From contig NZ_CP040463.1 in NCBI RefSeq assembly GCF_005843985.1, positions 980,001 through 1,044,000 of the forward strand: 64,000 bases of DNA, written 5' to 3'. The stretch comes from Caminibacter mediatlanticus TB-2. Lineage in GTDB: Bacteria; Campylobacterota; Campylobacteria; Campylobacterales; Nautiliaceae. Each line of letters begins with the position of its first letter. Within the stretch, counting starts at the first letter, position 1. Below are positions 27,932-38,112 of this stretch, piece by piece. Both the position numbers and the translations under genes were made by a program. Below the pieces are notes generated by a model. It saw only the letters and a program-made list of their open reading frames with translations. It was not told the origin of the DNA and did no database searches.

Positions 27932-27952
27932 TATGTCTCCTTGTAATATTCT

Positions 27953-28004
27953 ATTACGCTATGTCCGTTCGGCTTGCGTGTCCCTACTTAACACATAGCG
28001 CAAT
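27953..28004 (-). promoter_or_regulatory. 5' leader hairpin of atpE
   Basis: ATTACGCTATGT (27953-27964) and ACATAGCGCAAT (27993-28004) pair over 12 positions with one G-T wobble. The 28-base loop is unusually G+C-rich for this genome. Read on the minus strand, the hairpin begins where transcription from the -10 box at 28008-28013 should start, and ends about 22 bases before the atpE start. It probably forms the 5' end of the mRNA and may stabilise it or control translation. Confidence 0.6.
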
Positions 28005-28007
28005 GAA

Positions 28008-28013
28008 ATTATA
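28008..28013 (-). promoter_or_regulatory. -10 box of the atpE promoter
   Basis: TATAAT on the minus strand, preceded by tgct, about 77 bases upstream of the atpE start. No convincing -35 box; T-rich DNA lies further upstream, as is common in this phylum. Confidence 0.55.
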
Positions 28014-28040
28014 AGCAAAATCAATAAAAAAAGCAATATT

Positions 28041-29117
28041 TCATATGTTTTTAATAAACTTTTTGATTCTTTTTACCGCTTCATTTAAAATTGTGATATC
28101 TTTTGTATAAGCGATTCTTATAAATTTTTTATAATCTCCAAAATCGATACCGGGAGTTGTTGCAACTTTTGCTTTTATAAGTAAGTCATCACAAAAACTT
28201 AATGCATTTTCTGAATATTTAGAAATATTACACCATAAATAAAAAGCACCATCAGGTTTTGCAATTTCAAAAATATCTTTTAATTCATTATAAAGAAAAT
28301 TTCTTCTTTTTTTAAATATTTTTTGGATATTTTGAAGATGTCCATAATCAAATGCTTCAATTGCTGCATATTGGGAAATAGTTGGGGCTGAAATTAAAAT
28401 ATTTTGGGCTATAATTTCAGCTTCTCTTACTAAATTATCAGGAAGTATTATCCATCCCATTCTAAAACCAGGCATTGAAAAAAACTTGCTAAATCCATTT
28501 ATAATAATTGCATTTTTATTATATTTTAATGCAGTAGTATATTCTTTTTCATAAACAAGACCATGATAAAGTTCATCGCTTATTAACAATTTATTATTTA
28601 TTTTACAAAATTCACAAATTTTTTTAAGATTTTCTTTATCAATAACAGTTCCTGTTGGATTATTTGGAAATGAAATCATTAATGTATCAAATTTAATTTC
28701 TTTTAGTTTTTCTATATTTATTTGATAATCAGGAAAAGAAGTTGGAATTTTTACAAATTCTTTATGTTCAAGTTCAGCAAAATTTTCATAACAAGGATAA
28801 TTAGGAGTAGGGGTTGCAATTTTTTTAGCAAAATAAAAGGCAATTAAAAACGCAGTTGAAGTACCAGTTGTAATGATAATATTATTAGGATTAACTTCAA
28901 CATCATAAAAAATTTTATAATGTTTTGCTATTTTTTCTCTTAAATTTTTTAATCCTTTACTTTCAGTGTAAAAAAATTTGTTTTCTTCAATAGCTTTTAT
29001 AGAAGCTTTTTTAACCTTTGGTGAAGGTAGTGTATCAGGTTCTCCAATTTCAAGATGAATAACATCATCAATTGTTTTAGCTTTTGATACAATATCCATT
29101 ACAATAAACGGTTTCAT
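28041..29117 (-). CDS. Pyridoxal-phosphate aminotransferase (class I/II)
   Basis: Fold-type I aminotransferase of 358 residues. SFPNNPTGTVID carries the conserved Asn-Pro-Thr, SDELYHGLVY the PLP Asp/Tyr, INGFSKFFSMPGFRMGW the Schiff-base Lys, and FIRIAYT the substrate Arg. Substrate is not clear; an aspartate- or aromatic-type enzyme is likely. It starts right after a divergent lysE-type gene. Confidence 0.9.
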   Translation of the reverse strand: MKPFIVMDIVSKAKTIDDVIHLEIGEPDTLPSPKVKKASIKAIEENKFFYTESKGLKNLREKIAKHYKIFYDVEVNPNNIIITTGTSTAFLIAFYFAKKIATPTPNYPCYENFAELEHKEFVKIPTSFPDYQINIEKLKEIKFDTLMISFPNNPTGTVIDKENLKKICEFCKINNKLLISDELYHGLVYEKEYTTALKYNKNAIIINGFSKFFSMPGFRMGWIILPDNLVREAEIIAQNILISAPTISQYAAIEAFDYGHLQNIQKIFKKRRNFLYNELKDIFEIAKPDGAFYLWCNISKYSENALSFCDDLLIKAKVATTPGIDFGDYKKFIRIAYTKDITILNEAVKRIKKFIKNI

Positions 29118-29153
29118 CCTAAACCTTTTTTATAATTATAGCAAAGGAGAATA

Positions 29154-29750
29154 ATGGAGTATTTGACATTAGCTTTTGTGGGATTTGTAGCTGCTCTAAC
29201 TCCTGGACCTGATATTTTTTATGTTATTAGAAATGGTCTTTGTAAAGGAAAAAAAGCAGCTTTTTTAGCAGTTGCAGGAATTCTTAGTGGGAATATTGTT
29301 TATTTGACACTTGTTGGACTTGGACTTGGAGTAATAGGACATAATATTTATTTTCAATTAATAGTAGGTTTACTTGGAGGACTTTATTTGTTAAAGATTT
29401 CTTATTTAATTTTTAATGAAAAAGTAATGATTAATAAATCTTGTGATAATTTAAAAAATTTTCAGATATATAAAGAAGCGCTTTTTTTAAATTTGAGTAA
29501 TCCAAAAGCTATGATATTTTTTGCTGTTATTGTCACTCCTTTTATGAGTAAAAATATTATGTTAAGTTTATTAGTACTTTTCTCAGGAATTTCAACAGCA
29601 TTTATATTAGCAGCATTAATTAGCTCAAAAATAGAACTTGAAAAAAAGATTATGAATATAATAAATAAAATTTCAAGTATTGTTTTCTTTATTTTTGCAA
29701 TTAAACTTTTTTTAATATCTTATGAATCATTAATGAAAATCATTAATTAA
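29154..29750 (+). CDS. LysE-family amino-acid exporter
   Basis: Membrane protein of 198 residues with about six hydrophobic segments. The LysE/RhtB signature is near the N-terminus (GFVAALTPGPDIFYVIRNGL) and NLSNPKAMIFF is present in the middle, both diagnostic. It probably exports an amino acid or a derivative by proton exchange. Divergent from the aminotransferase, and its end overlaps the frameshifted NifX-like gene. Confidence 0.92.
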   Translation: MEYLTLAFVGFVAALTPGPDIFYVIRNGLCKGKKAAFLAVAGILSGNIVYLTLVGLGLGVIGHNIYFQLIVGLLGGLYLLKISYLIFNEKVMINKSCDNLKNFQIYKEALFLNLSNPKAMIFFAVIVTPFMSKNIMLSLLVLFSGISTAFILAALISSKIELEKKIMNIINKISSIVFFIFAIKLFLISYESLMKIIN

Positions 29751-29768
29751 AGTTTTTATTAATGATTT
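29737..29768. terminator. Hairpin at the lysE / NifX-like convergent end
   Basis: AAATCATTAAT (29737-29747) is the inverse complement of ATTAATGATTT (29758-29768), an 11-bp stem with a 10-base T-rich loop. It covers the lysE-type stop codon and could terminate transcription from either side. Confidence 0.5.
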
Positions 29769-30077
29769 CATCAATTTTTTTCATTTGCAAAACTGTTTTA
29801 ATAGCAAAAGCTTCTAAATTACCACTCAAACCTTCTTCCATCTTTTTTGCAAAGAAAACATCTACATTTTTTTCTTTTAAAAGCGGAGTAATATTTCTCC
29901 GGTACCCAAAGCATGTTCCCTGCAATCTTTGTAACCATGTTTAATAGCTTTTTCATATATAGGATTTTTTATATATTCTGTTTTTTTAGTATTAACATCA
30001 TAAATCATAATATATTTACAAAATCCAACTTTATCGCACAAAGTTTTTTTATTTGTAGTTGCAAATGCTAATATCAT
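29743..30077 (-). pseudogene. Frameshifted NifX/NifB-domain gene
   Basis: Two overlapping reading frames on the minus strand together make one complete domain. The first (from ATG at 30077) runs MILAFATTNKKTLCDKVGF to CREHALGTGEI. The second continues ITPLLKEKNVDVFFAKKMEEG to the stop at 29743. The join lies near 29890-29900 and needs a one-base shift. This is the same family as the intact gene at 16097-16606 (GLGTGRIVPILLKEAGVDV), so decay by a single indel, a sequencing error or a programmed shift are the options. No classical slippery heptamer is obvious. Confidence 0.75.
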
Positions 30078-30460
30078 TGTATTTTTTTTAAATAATTACA
30101 TGCGTCTTTGTTTCCAAGTTTACACGCTTTATTTAATAACTCTTTTGCTTTTTTTAGATTTCCATTTTTATAAAATTCATATCCAAGTAGGGTGCAACTA
30201 TCTGCATCGTTTAAATTACATCCTTTTTTATAATATGTAATAGCTTTTTGATGATTTTTTTCTATTCCAAATCCTTTGTCATAAAAATAACCGACCATTC
30301 CGCATGCATAACCTTCATTTTTTTTGCATCTTTTTTCAAACATTGAAAATGCTTTTTTATAATTTCCATTTAATGCTTCTTGTAAGGCTTTATCATTAGT
30401 TGTCATATGAGAGTTTGCAAATAAAAATACACTACTTAATAAAATTAATAGTTTTTTCAT
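30074..30460 (-). CDS. Exported Sel1-like repeat protein
   Basis: A 128-residue protein with a signal peptide (MKKLLILLSSVFLFANS). Two to three Sel1/TPR-like repeats follow: KKNEGYACGMVGYFYDKG, KKGCNLNDADSCTLLGYE and NKACKLGNKDACNYLKK. Paired cysteines in the repeats suggest the disulfide-bonded HcpA-type repeats of Helicobacter. It probably acts in the periplasm or outside. It is overlapped by 4 bases with the NifX-like pseudogene. Confidence 0.87.
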   Translation of the reverse strand: MKKLLILLSSVFLFANSHMTTNDKALQEALNGNYKKAFSMFEKRCKKNEGYACGMVGYFYDKGFGIEKNHQKAITYYKKGCNLNDADSCTLLGYEFYKNGNLKKAKELLNKACKLGNKDACNYLKKIQ

Positions 30461-30464
30461 TTTT

Positions 30465-30842
30465 CTACCTTTCTTGACAACATGGACAATTTACTCCATG
30501 TTCGTCAAATACATCTTTTATTTCTGAAATAAGTACTGGCTCATTATATGCTAAGTATTCATCTTTATTTTTTATTGTAACATATATTTGGAAGTTTAGT
30601 TTATTTAAAATACTTTTTTTAATTCTTGTCAATATTTCTTCTTTTTTATTATTTGTTTTGAAATTAAGTTTAATGCTTTCCTCATTAATTTCTATTTCTA
30701 AAAATTCATCTTTTTTTATTAAATCAATTCCTATTGCCATTTTTAAAATATCTATTGAATTAAACTTTTTCTTATCAAAAATAACTATCTCTTCTTTTTC
30801 TATAAACTCAACTTTATTATTATCTAATTGTCTAATTTTCAT
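30465..30842 (-). CDS. Hypothetical protein with C-terminal CPCC motif
   Basis: Unrecognised 125-residue cytoplasmic protein, rich in Lys, Glu and Ile. The most notable part is the end, [10 protein letters not shown], a Cys-x-Cys-Cys group that could bind metal. It overlaps the end of argH by 11 bases and precedes the Sel1-repeat gene by 4 bases, suggesting one argH-led transcript. Confidence 0.65.
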   Translation of the reverse strand: MKIRQLDNNKVEFIEKEEIVIFDKKKFNSIDILKMAIGIDLIKKDEFLEIEINEESIKLNFKTNNKKEEILTRIKKSILNKLNFQIYVTIKNKDEYLAYNEPVLISEIKDVFDEHGVNCPCCQER

Positions 30843-32211
30843 TATTTTCCTTTAAAAATTCTTCAAAATACTCAATTTGTTCTTCAACTTTTTTTAAAGA
30901 GGTTGCACCATAACTATTCCTACTATTCATTGAGGTTTCTAAACTTAGATCAATATCTTCTTCTATTCTATTATCAATTGATTTTAATTCATCAAGTGTT
31001 AATTCACTTAAATCAACTCCTTTACTCTCAGCTAATGCAACAGCTCTTCCTGTTATATGATGGGCCTCTCTAAAAGGAATTCCTTTTTTTACTAAATAAT
31101 CTGCTAAATCAGTAGCAGTTAGATGTCCTTTTTTACAAGCTTTGTACATATTTTCTTTATTAATCTGCATAGTTTTTAGAGTTTCTTTTAAAATTTCAAT
31201 AGAAATTAATGCGTGTTTTACACTATCAAAGACTGGCTCTTTATCTTCTTGTGTATCTTTGTTATAAGCAAGTGGAAGCCCCTTCATAACTGTTAGAAGA
31301 GTTACTAAATTCCCATAAGCTCTTCCTGTTTTTCCTCTAATAAGCTCTGGTACATCTGGATTTTTCTTTTGGGGCATAATTGAACTTCCAGTTGAATATT
31401 CATCGCTTAAAGTAATAAAACTAAATTCACTTGTAGACCACAAAATAAGCTCTTCGCTAATTCTACTTGCATGCATCATTAACATTGAAATATTAAATAA
31501 AATTTCTAATGCAAAATCTCTATCACTTACTGTATCTAAACAGTTAATTGTTGGTTCGTCAAATCCTAATTCTTTTGTAGTTTTAAATCTATCAATTGGA
31601 TGAGGAGTACCTGCTAATGCTGCACAACCAAGAGGGTTTTTATTGTTTCTTTTATAGCTTTCAATAAATCTTTCATAATCTCTTTTAAACATACTTGCAT
31701 AAGCTAACATATGGTATGCAAAGCTTATAGGTTGAGCATGTTGAAGGTGTGTCATTCCTGGAAGGATAGTAGTTTTATTCTCTTTTGCAATATTTACAAA
31801 AACCTCAATTAATTCTTTTATCTTTTTTGCAAATTCTAAATTCCTTTTTAATACCCATCTTCTAAAATCCACTGCAACTTGGTCGTTTCTGCTTCTTGCA
31901 GTATGAAGTTTTTTGCCAGTATCTCCAATTAATTCTATCAATCTTTTTTCAATAGCCATATGAATATCTTCATCTGAAATATCCCATTTAAAGTTACCAC
32001 TTTCAATTTCTTCTTTTATTTTAAGTAAGCCTTCTTGAATTTTTTTTGCCTCATCTTTGCTAATAATTCCTTGTTTTGCAAGCATTTTTGAATGTGCAAT
32101 ACTTCCTTCAATGTCTTCAATATATAACTCTTTATCAAATGGAATTGATGCATTAAATTCATCTAAAATTTTTGCAGTCCCTTTTGAAAATCTACCTCCC
32201 CATAGTTTCAT
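30832..32211 (-). CDS. argH: Argininosuccinate lyase
   Basis: Last step of arginine synthesis, cleaving argininosuccinate to arginine and fumarate. 459 residues, standard length. The family signature [12 protein letters not shown] holds the catalytic Ser/Lys, with [10 protein letters not shown] and TGSSIMPQ both intact, and [10 protein letters not shown] (His) at about 155. Starts with [11 protein letters not shown], typical of ArgH. Confidence 0.97.
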   Translation of the reverse strand: MKLWGGRFSKGTAKILDEFNASIPFDKELYIEDIEGSIAHSKMLAKQGIISKDEAKKIQEGLLKIKEEIESGNFKWDISDEDIHMAIEKRLIELIGDTGKKLHTARSRNDQVAVDFRRWVLKRNLEFAKKIKELIEVFVNIAKENKTTILPGMTHLQHAQPISFAYHMLAYASMFKRDYERFIESYKRNNKNPLGCAALAGTPHPIDRFKTTKELGFDEPTINCLDTVSDRDFALEILFNISMLMMHASRISEELILWSTSEFSFITLSDEYSTGSSIMPQKKNPDVPELIRGKTGRAYGNLVTLLTVMKGLPLAYNKDTQEDKEPVFDSVKHALISIEILKETLKTMQINKENMYKACKKGHLTATDLADYLVKKGIPFREAHHITGRAVALAESKGVDLSELTLDELKSIDNRIEEDIDLSLETSMNSRNSYGATSLKKVEEQIEYFEEFLKENNEN

Positions 32212-32251
32212 AATTTGCCTTTTTTGGTAGAATTATATCAAAGGAGAGAAA

Positions 32252-33400
32252 ATGAATGCAAAGCTTATAAAACTTCTTTTTACAACTGCATCAATTGAGA
32301 GATGGAATGATTTGCCAAGACCTTTTAAATTTATTGAACTTGATAAACAAGCTCATAAAATGATTATTGCTTATGTTTTATCACATTATGAAAAAGATGT
32401 TGATTTTTTAGAACTCATAAAATTATCAATTGCTGGGGTTTTATATAGAGCCGTTTTGACTGATTTAAAATCTCCTGTTTATAATTATCTAAGAAAAAGA
32501 AAAGGAAAAGAATTAGATGATTTTGTCATAAACAAATTAAAAAATATTTTAGACAAAGAGATGTTAGAATATATCAAAAAATATAACAACACTAATTCAA
32601 AAGAGAGAAAAATATTAGCTGCTGCAAGTTTGATAGCTAATAGATGGGAGTTTGATTTTATTTATAATTTTGCAAAAAATAGTTTTGGGATTGAAGAGAT
32701 AAAAAAATCATTAGATTATGAAATAGAGGATTATTATGATTTAGAAGGAGTAAAAATCTTAGCCCTTAGAAAAAAAACATACGATTTTATTTCATTATGT
32801 GGAAATTTAAGATTTCAAAAAAGATGGGCTAATACACCAAGAGTACCAGAAACATCAGTACTTGGACATATGCTTTTTGTAGCAATAATTTCATTTTTAT
32901 TAACAAGATTATATGGCGGAAATGAATATAAAATTTATTACAACTTTTTTACTGGACTATTTCATGATTTGCCAGAAGCATTAACAAGAGATATTATAGC
33001 TCCTATAAAGCAAGGAGTTGCTGGACTTGATGAAATTTTAAAAGAGTATGAAAAAATGTTAATCGAAGAGAAGATTTTACCACTTGCTCCAAAAAATATT
33101 CAAAATGAGCTTAAAATTTTTATTACAGAAGAATTTAGTAATAAGATTATAATAGGTGATAGCTACAAAAAAGTTGATGTTGCTGAGGATTTACTTGGAC
33201 AAAAGGGAATTGATGGAAGTTTAGTTAAGGTTGCAGACCATTTTGCTGCTTTTGTAGAAGCTATTATGAGTATTAAACATGGTATAAAATCACCTGAACT
33301 TAAAGAAGCAATTAAAATGCTTGAAAAAAAATATAAAAATAAAAAAATTTATAGTATCGATTTAAGTAAATTTTTTAAAAAGGATTTTTTTAATGATTAA
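32252..33400 (+). CDS. HD-domain metal-dependent phosphohydrolase
   Basis: A 382-residue cytoplasmic protein. The second half has a complete YfbR-like HD site: LGHMLFVAI (His), FHDLPEAL (His-Asp) and KVADHFAAFVEA (Asp). The first half has a weaker helical repeat (QAHKMIIAYV). It may hydrolyse nucleotides. The end overlaps the next gene by eight bases. Divergent from argH with a 40-base gap. Confidence 0.85.
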   Translation: MNAKLIKLLFTTASIERWNDLPRPFKFIELDKQAHKMIIAYVLSHYEKDVDFLELIKLSIAGVLYRAVLTDLKSPVYNYLRKRKGKELDDFVINKLKNILDKEMLEYIKKYNNTNSKERKILAAASLIANRWEFDFIYNFAKNSFGIEEIKKSLDYEIEDYYDLEGVKILALRKKTYDFISLCGNLRFQKRWANTPRVPETSVLGHMLFVAIISFLLTRLYGGNEYKIYYNFFTGLFHDLPEALTRDIIAPIKQGVAGLDEILKEYEKMLIEEKILPLAPKNIQNELKIFITEEFSNKIIIGDSYKKVDVAEDLLGQKGIDGSLVKVADHFAAFVEAIMSIKHGIKSPELKEAIKMLEKKYKNKKIYSIDLSKFFKKDFFND

Positions 33401-34130
33401 AAAATTTATTATTTTTATTGGAACTTTTCTTTTTGCTTATCAAGAAGTCTATTTTTATAATGTAGATTTAGATTATAAAGAGTATGTAAATAATCAAGTA
33501 GTAGATAGAGATTATTCTAAATTTGGGGAGTTAGTTGGAGTAGGGTATAAATATGTAAATTTTGGAAATTTAAATTATGGAGTCAATATAGAATATGCAG
33601 CAGGAAAAAGTCATTATGTTGGTGGGACATGGAGTGGAGCTTCACTTAATTTAACTCAAAATAATGTTTCAATTTTGAATGCTAATATTTTTGGAGGTTT
33701 TAGGTATTTAAATTTTGTATTAGGATACAGAAGCTGGAATAGAGGTAAAAGTAATTATGAAGGAGATTATGAAGAAGTTTATTATTGGAGCTATTTTGGT
33801 GTTAGATATACTTCACTATTAAAATTTAGAAATGTAGCTTTTATTCCAGAAATTGAATATCAATTTGCAATAAATCCAAAACTTGATATTAAACTTGGTA
33901 ATAATCCTACTCTAAATCTTGGAGAAACAACAGGAGCAAAAATAGAATTACCTTTTATAGCAAAATATGATAATTTATATTTTAAGATTTTTTATAGATA
34001 CCAGTATTGGCATATCAGCAAATCAAATACTTATATTTTAAAAATTAATAATGAAGAAGTTCCTATATTTGAGCCAGAAAGTATTACAATTAATCAATAT
34101 TTAGGAGCTGGAATATTATTTAAGTTTTAA
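33393..34130 (+). CDS. Putative outer-membrane beta-barrel protein
   Basis: Unrecognised 245-residue protein with a short signal-like N-terminus (KKFIIFIGTFLFAYQ). The rest alternates aromatic and polar residues (for example YFYNVDLDYKEYVNN and LNFVLGYRSWNRG) and ends GAGILFKF, with a terminal Phe. These are the features of small outer-membrane beta barrels. Function unknown. It overlaps the convergent exonuclease gene by 15 bases. Confidence 0.72.
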   Translation: MIKKFIIFIGTFLFAYQEVYFYNVDLDYKEYVNNQVVDRDYSKFGELVGVGYKYVNFGNLNYGVNIEYAAGKSHYVGGTWSGASLNLTQNNVSILNANIFGGFRYLNFVLGYRSWNRGKSNYEGDYEEVYYWSYFGVRYTSLLKFRNVAFIPEIEYQFAINPKLDIKLGNNPTLNLGETTGAKIELPFIAKYDNLYFKIFYRYQYWHISKSNTYILKINNEEVPIFEPESITINQYLGAGILFKF

Positions 34131-34730
34131 ATTTTTAAAATTAAGCTTAATATAAATAAGAGCAGTCATTATTGCATCGTTTAACGCATTATGTTTTTTA
34201 AATATTGGTAAATTTAAATCTTTCATTATAGAATCAAACCTTAAATCCACATTTTTTTGTGGAATAATACCAATCTTTTTGTCATAATATAGTGAGGAAA
34301 CTTCGATTTGCCTATTTGGAAGTTTTATTCCTAAATATTTTTTAGTTAATTTATTAATCATAGCTATATCAAATTCTAAATAATATCCAACAATTGGTCT
34401 ATTTTGTATAAAATTTAAAAATTCATAAATTGCTTCTTTTGTCTCTACTGCATTTTTTAAAGTAGTTGGAGTTATTTTATGAATTTTTATACTATCATTT
34501 GATATTTTTTTTGTAGTTTTTACATAAATATGAAATTTTTTGCTTAATAAAATTTTATTATTTTTTACTATAACAGCCCCAATTGAAATAATTTCATCTT
34601 TTTTTGTATCTAATCCAGTAGTTTCTGTGTCAATTACGACAACTTCATCACCTGTGTATTCTTCATATAAAAATGAAAAATTTTTATCTTTTAATTTTTT
34701 CTTTTGGAACTTTTTTAAAAAACTTATCAT
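34116..34730 (-). CDS. DEDDh 3'-5' exonuclease (DnaQ epsilon-like)
   Basis: Exonuclease of 204 residues: VVIDTETTGLD holds Asp-x-Glu, YYLEFDIAMIN holds the third acid, and HNALNDAIMTALIY gives His-x4-Asp. Could be the proofreading subunit or a repair nuclease. However, a gene of this type commonly follows a CBS/DUF294 gene beside actP, so a link with acetate use or nucleotide signalling is also possible. Its start codon shares one base with the stop of the CBS/DUF294 gene. Confidence 0.9.
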   Translation of the reverse strand: MISFLKKFQKKKLKDKNFSFLYEEYTGDEVVVIDTETTGLDTKKDEIISIGAVIVKNNKILLSKKFHIYVKTTKKISNDSIKIHKITPTTLKNAVETKEAIYEFLNFIQNRPIVGYYLEFDIAMINKLTKKYLGIKLPNRQIEVSSLYYDKKIGIIPQKNVDLRFDSIMKDLNLPIFKKHNALNDAIMTALIYIKLNFKNLKLK

Positions 34731-36460
34731 TAAAAAACACTTAATTTAAAATGATGATTTATAATATTTTTTAGTTCATTTATAATTTTTAATGCATCTT
34801 TTAGCATATCCTTTTCAATTTTTGTTAATTCTTTAGTATGTATTATATTTTTTAATGTTTCTTTGTTTTTTATCTGTTTTAGTTTGTTTTTTAATTCAAA
34901 TGATAATATAACATCAAAACTTTCAATCAAATCAGTCGCAAATTGTTTATCGAAAATTCCAAGATTATGTAATTTTTTTATTCTCTCTACGGTTGAAGTT
35001 TCCATTAATTTTTTTTCTAATGCAAAACTTCTAATCGAATGAACTAATATAAATCTTGCTTTTTTTAAATCTAACTCATCTTTTAAACCTAAAAATGTAA
35101 TTCCAACTTCAAACTGATTAACAAAAGAGGCAAAATTATTTAAAAGAGTAACATTATCATTTAAATGATTAAATAAATATTCTTTTAATAAAACTAAATA
35201 TTTTTTATTTCCCCAAACAATATTTGCATCCATAATTATTGCTAAGTTCATCATATTTTCTTTAGTAGGATTTTCAATCCACTCAAATACTCTATCTTGA
35301 TAATTTTTTAAATAATCGCACCATAAAGGATTATTTACCATTATTTTTCCTGGACACTCAGGAAAACCTAAAAATTTTAAATAATTTGAAAAAGTTGAAA
35401 ATTTTTCATTTTCATATTTAAAATTATTATCAATTATTGCACCATTATCTTGGTCAGTTCTAATGATTTGCTCACCTCTACCTTCACTTCCCATAACTAT
35501 TAATGCAATATTTTCTTTATAACTATTATCAAAAACAATTTCACTTACTTTTATAAAGATTTTCCTATTAAGTTCACTTACAATTTTGGCAATATATCTT
35601 GCTTTTAGTCCTTTGTTGTAAAGAAGATCAATTAAATCTATCATATCAATAGTAATTTCTTTTAATTCTTCAATATTATTTGCTTTTTCTATTTTTATGT
35701 TTATTAAATGAGAATGATTTGAAAAATAGCTTAATAAATCTATTTGTTCTATTATACCTATAATTTTATTTTTTGACTTTACAACTAATCTTTTTATGTT
35801 ATGTTTTGTCATTAAGAGTAGTGCATTAAATAAGAAATCCTCTTCATCTATCGTTATTAGATTTTTAGTAGCAATTTTTTCGATAGAATCATCAATTGAA
35901 ATATCATTTAATATAATTTTTTTCAAATTTGAATCAGTAACAATTGAATTACTATCTACAATTATTGCTGATGTGTTTTCATTTTCTTTTTTTATTACTG
36001 CATCTTTAATTGAATTATTTTTTTCAACAAAAGTTACTTCATGTATTATCAAATCATTAACTTTTGCAGATAAAAAACTACTAAATTGATTTTGATTTCT
36101 TTTTCTTAAATTTTGAATTTTTGTTGCAATATCTAAAAGAAAAAATTTTTTAAATTTTTCATTGTTTTGAACTATTTCAAGAAAAATATTTTTTTTTATT
36201 TCATAACATAAACACTCATTAATAACTTCAAACTCTGCTTCTTTGTTTTTAATTATTTCTTTTGCAAAAACAATATCTTCTTCGCAATATATTTCATCTC
36301 CTTTTATTTTTCCCTTAATTATAATTCTTACATAATCAGGATATAGTTTAGTTTTATCTTCATAAAAGGCAATATCAATATTATCTTCACTAAGTTTAAA
36401 TTCTTTATCATTTAATAAATCAAAAGGAGGAAAAGAGAGAAATGATTTAATGTTTTCCAT
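34730..36460 (-). CDS. CBS-pair / DUF294 putative nucleotidyltransferase
   Basis: Signalling protein of 576 residues. Order: degenerate cyclic-nucleotide-binding-like N-terminus (about 1-130), CBS pair (about 145-255), DUF294 nucleotidyltransferase domain with the motif VMGSEGRGEQIIRTDQDNG (about 315-335), and a DUF294 C-terminal helical domain. The GSxxR...DxD pattern matches GlnD-type nucleotidyltransferases, so the domain may modify a protein. It lies directly downstream of actP, the usual place for this family. Confidence 0.88.
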   Translation of the reverse strand: MENIKSFLSFPPFDLLNDKEFKLSEDNIDIAFYEDKTKLYPDYVRIIIKGKIKGDEIYCEEDIVFAKEIIKNKEAEFEVINECLCYEIKKNIFLEIVQNNEKFKKFFLLDIATKIQNLRKRNQNQFSSFLSAKVNDLIIHEVTFVEKNNSIKDAVIKKENENTSAIIVDSNSIVTDSNLKKIILNDISIDDSIEKIATKNLITIDEEDFLFNALLLMTKHNIKRLVVKSKNKIIGIIEQIDLLSYFSNHSHLINIKIEKANNIEELKEITIDMIDLIDLLYNKGLKARYIAKIVSELNRKIFIKVSEIVFDNSYKENIALIVMGSEGRGEQIIRTDQDNGAIIDNNFKYENEKFSTFSNYLKFLGFPECPGKIMVNNPLWCDYLKNYQDRVFEWIENPTKENMMNLAIIMDANIVWGNKKYLVLLKEYLFNHLNDNVTLLNNFASFVNQFEVGITFLGLKDELDLKKARFILVHSIRSFALEKKLMETSTVERIKKLHNLGIFDKQFATDLIESFDVILSFELKNKLKQIKNKETLKNIIHTKELTKIEKDMLKDALKIINELKNIINHHFKLSVF

Positions 36461-36468
36461 ATTTGTCC

Positions 36469-38112
36469 TTAATGTTTTGAAGCTCCCTCAGCACCTATAC
36501 CTGTTTCTGACCTTATTAATTGAGCTTCAAATAGTTCTCTTTCTTTTTTAGCATCTTCGCTATTATCAGTAATTGAGAAGAACCAAATAGCAATAAATGC
36601 TACAGTAACACTAATTAGTGCTGGATATTTTGATGGGAAAATTGGTTTTTCAAATCCTAAGATTGATACCCAAACTGTCGGACCCAAAATAACTAATATA
36701 ACCGCAGTTGCAAGACCAATACTTCCTCCAATAACTGCACCTCTTGTAGTTAAATTTTTCCAATACATTGATAAGAATAATACTGGGAATGTTGCACTTG
36801 CTGCAATTGCAAATGCTAATCCAACCATAAATGCTATATTTTGCTTCTCAAATGCAATACCAAGTAAAATAGCTAAAATACCAATTATTAAAGTAGCTAT
36901 TCTTGAAACTTTCATCTCTTCTTTTTCAGAAATTTGTCCTTTTTTAAATACATTTGCATATAAATCATGACTTATTGCACTTGCACCAGCAAGAGTTAGT
37001 CCAGATACAACTGCTAAAATTGTAGCAAATGCTACTGCTGAGATAAACCCTAAGAATAAGTTACCACCTAATGCATGAGCTAAATGTATAGCTGCCATAT
37101 TATTTCCACCAATTAATTTACCAGCTGCATCTAAATACTCTGGATTAGTAGAAACAAATACAATTGCACCAAATCCTATAATAAAAGTTAATAAATAAAA
37201 ATATCCTATAAACCCTGTTGCATAAAAAACTGATTTTCTTGCTTCTTTTGCGTCAGCAACTGTAAAAAATCTCATTAGAATATGAGGAAGACCTGCTAAA
37301 CCAAACATTAATGCTACACCTAAACTTATTGCAGAATATGGGTCACTAACAAGTCCACCTGGCTCCATTATTTTTTCATGTAATGGATGTATTTCAACTG
37401 CTTTTCTAAAAAATGCTTCAAAATCAAAACCAAAATGTGCCATAACTGCAAATGCCATAAATGTTGCACCAAGTAATAATAATCCAGCTTTAATAATTTG
37501 AACCCATGTTGTAGCAAGCATTCCACCAAATGTAACATATGCTATCATTAAAACACCAACTATTATAACTGCATATGAATATGGTAATCCAAACAATATT
37601 TGAATAAGTTTACCACTACCAACCATTTGTGCAATTAAATAAAGTAAAACAGTAGCAATACCACCAAATGCTGCAAGAGTTCTTATAGGACCTTGTTTTA
37701 ATCTAAATGAAACAACATCAGCAAAAGTATATTTACCAAGATTTCTAAGTCTCTCCGCAATAATAAATAGTACAAATGGCCAACCAACTAAAAAACCGAT
37801 GGAATATATTAATCCATCATAACCTTTTAAATAGACTAAACCAGAAATTCCTAAAAATGATGCCGCAGACATATAATCACCTGCAAGAGCAAGTCCATTT
37901 TGAAATCCTGTAATTCCACCACCTGCTGTGTAAAAGTCTTTTGCAGTTCTTGTTTTTTTTGCTGCCCAATATGTAATTCCGAGTGTTGCAGCGACAAATA
38001 CTAAAAACATAATAATTGCTGATATATTTACAGGTTGTCTTTGAACTTCACCTTCAATAGTACCTGCTGCAAATAAAGAGATACCTGCTAATAAAAAAAT
38101 TAATTTTTTCAT
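36469..38112 (-). CDS. actP: Cation/acetate symporter (SSS family)
   Basis: Sodium/solute symporter of 547 residues with about 13 membrane helices. The N-terminus has a signal-like segment ([19 protein letters not shown]), as in Act[22 protein letters not shown] and [14 protein letters not shown] are the acetate-symporter signatures. The DUF485 gene just upstream overlaps its start by one base. With acs nearby this is an acetate uptake and activation unit. Confidence 0.94.
   Translation of the reverse strand: MKKLIFLLAGISLFAAGTIEGEVQRQPVNISAIIMFLVFVAATLGITYWAAKKTRTAKDFYTAGGGITGFQNGLALAGDYMSAASFLGISGLVYLKGYDGLIYSIGFLVGWPFVLFIIAERLRNLGKYTFADVVSFRLKQGPIRTLAAFGGIATVLLYLIAQMVGSGKLIQILFGLPYSYAVIIVGVLMIAYVTFGGMLATTWVQIIKAGLLLLGATFMAFAVMAHFGFDFEAFFRKAVEIHPLHEKIMEPGGLVSDPYSAISLGVALMFGLAGLPHILMRFFTVADAKEARKSVFYATGFIGYFYLLTFIIGFGAIVFVSTNPEYLDAAGKLIGGNNMAAIHLAHALGGNLFLGFISAVAFATILAVVSGLTLAGASAISHDLYANVFKKGQISEKEEMKVSRIATLIIGILAILLGIAFEKQNIAFMVGLAFAIAASATFPVLFLSMYWKNLTTRGAVIGGSIGLATAVILVILGPTVWVSILGFEKPIFPSKYPALISVTVAFIAIWFFSITDNSEDAKKERELFEAQLIRSETGIGAEGASKH

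Noticed and set aside
27953-28004. tRNA-like gene in the G+C-rich patch upstream of atpE
   Set aside because: There is no cloverleaf, no T-loop consensus and no anticodon arm; only one stem is present.
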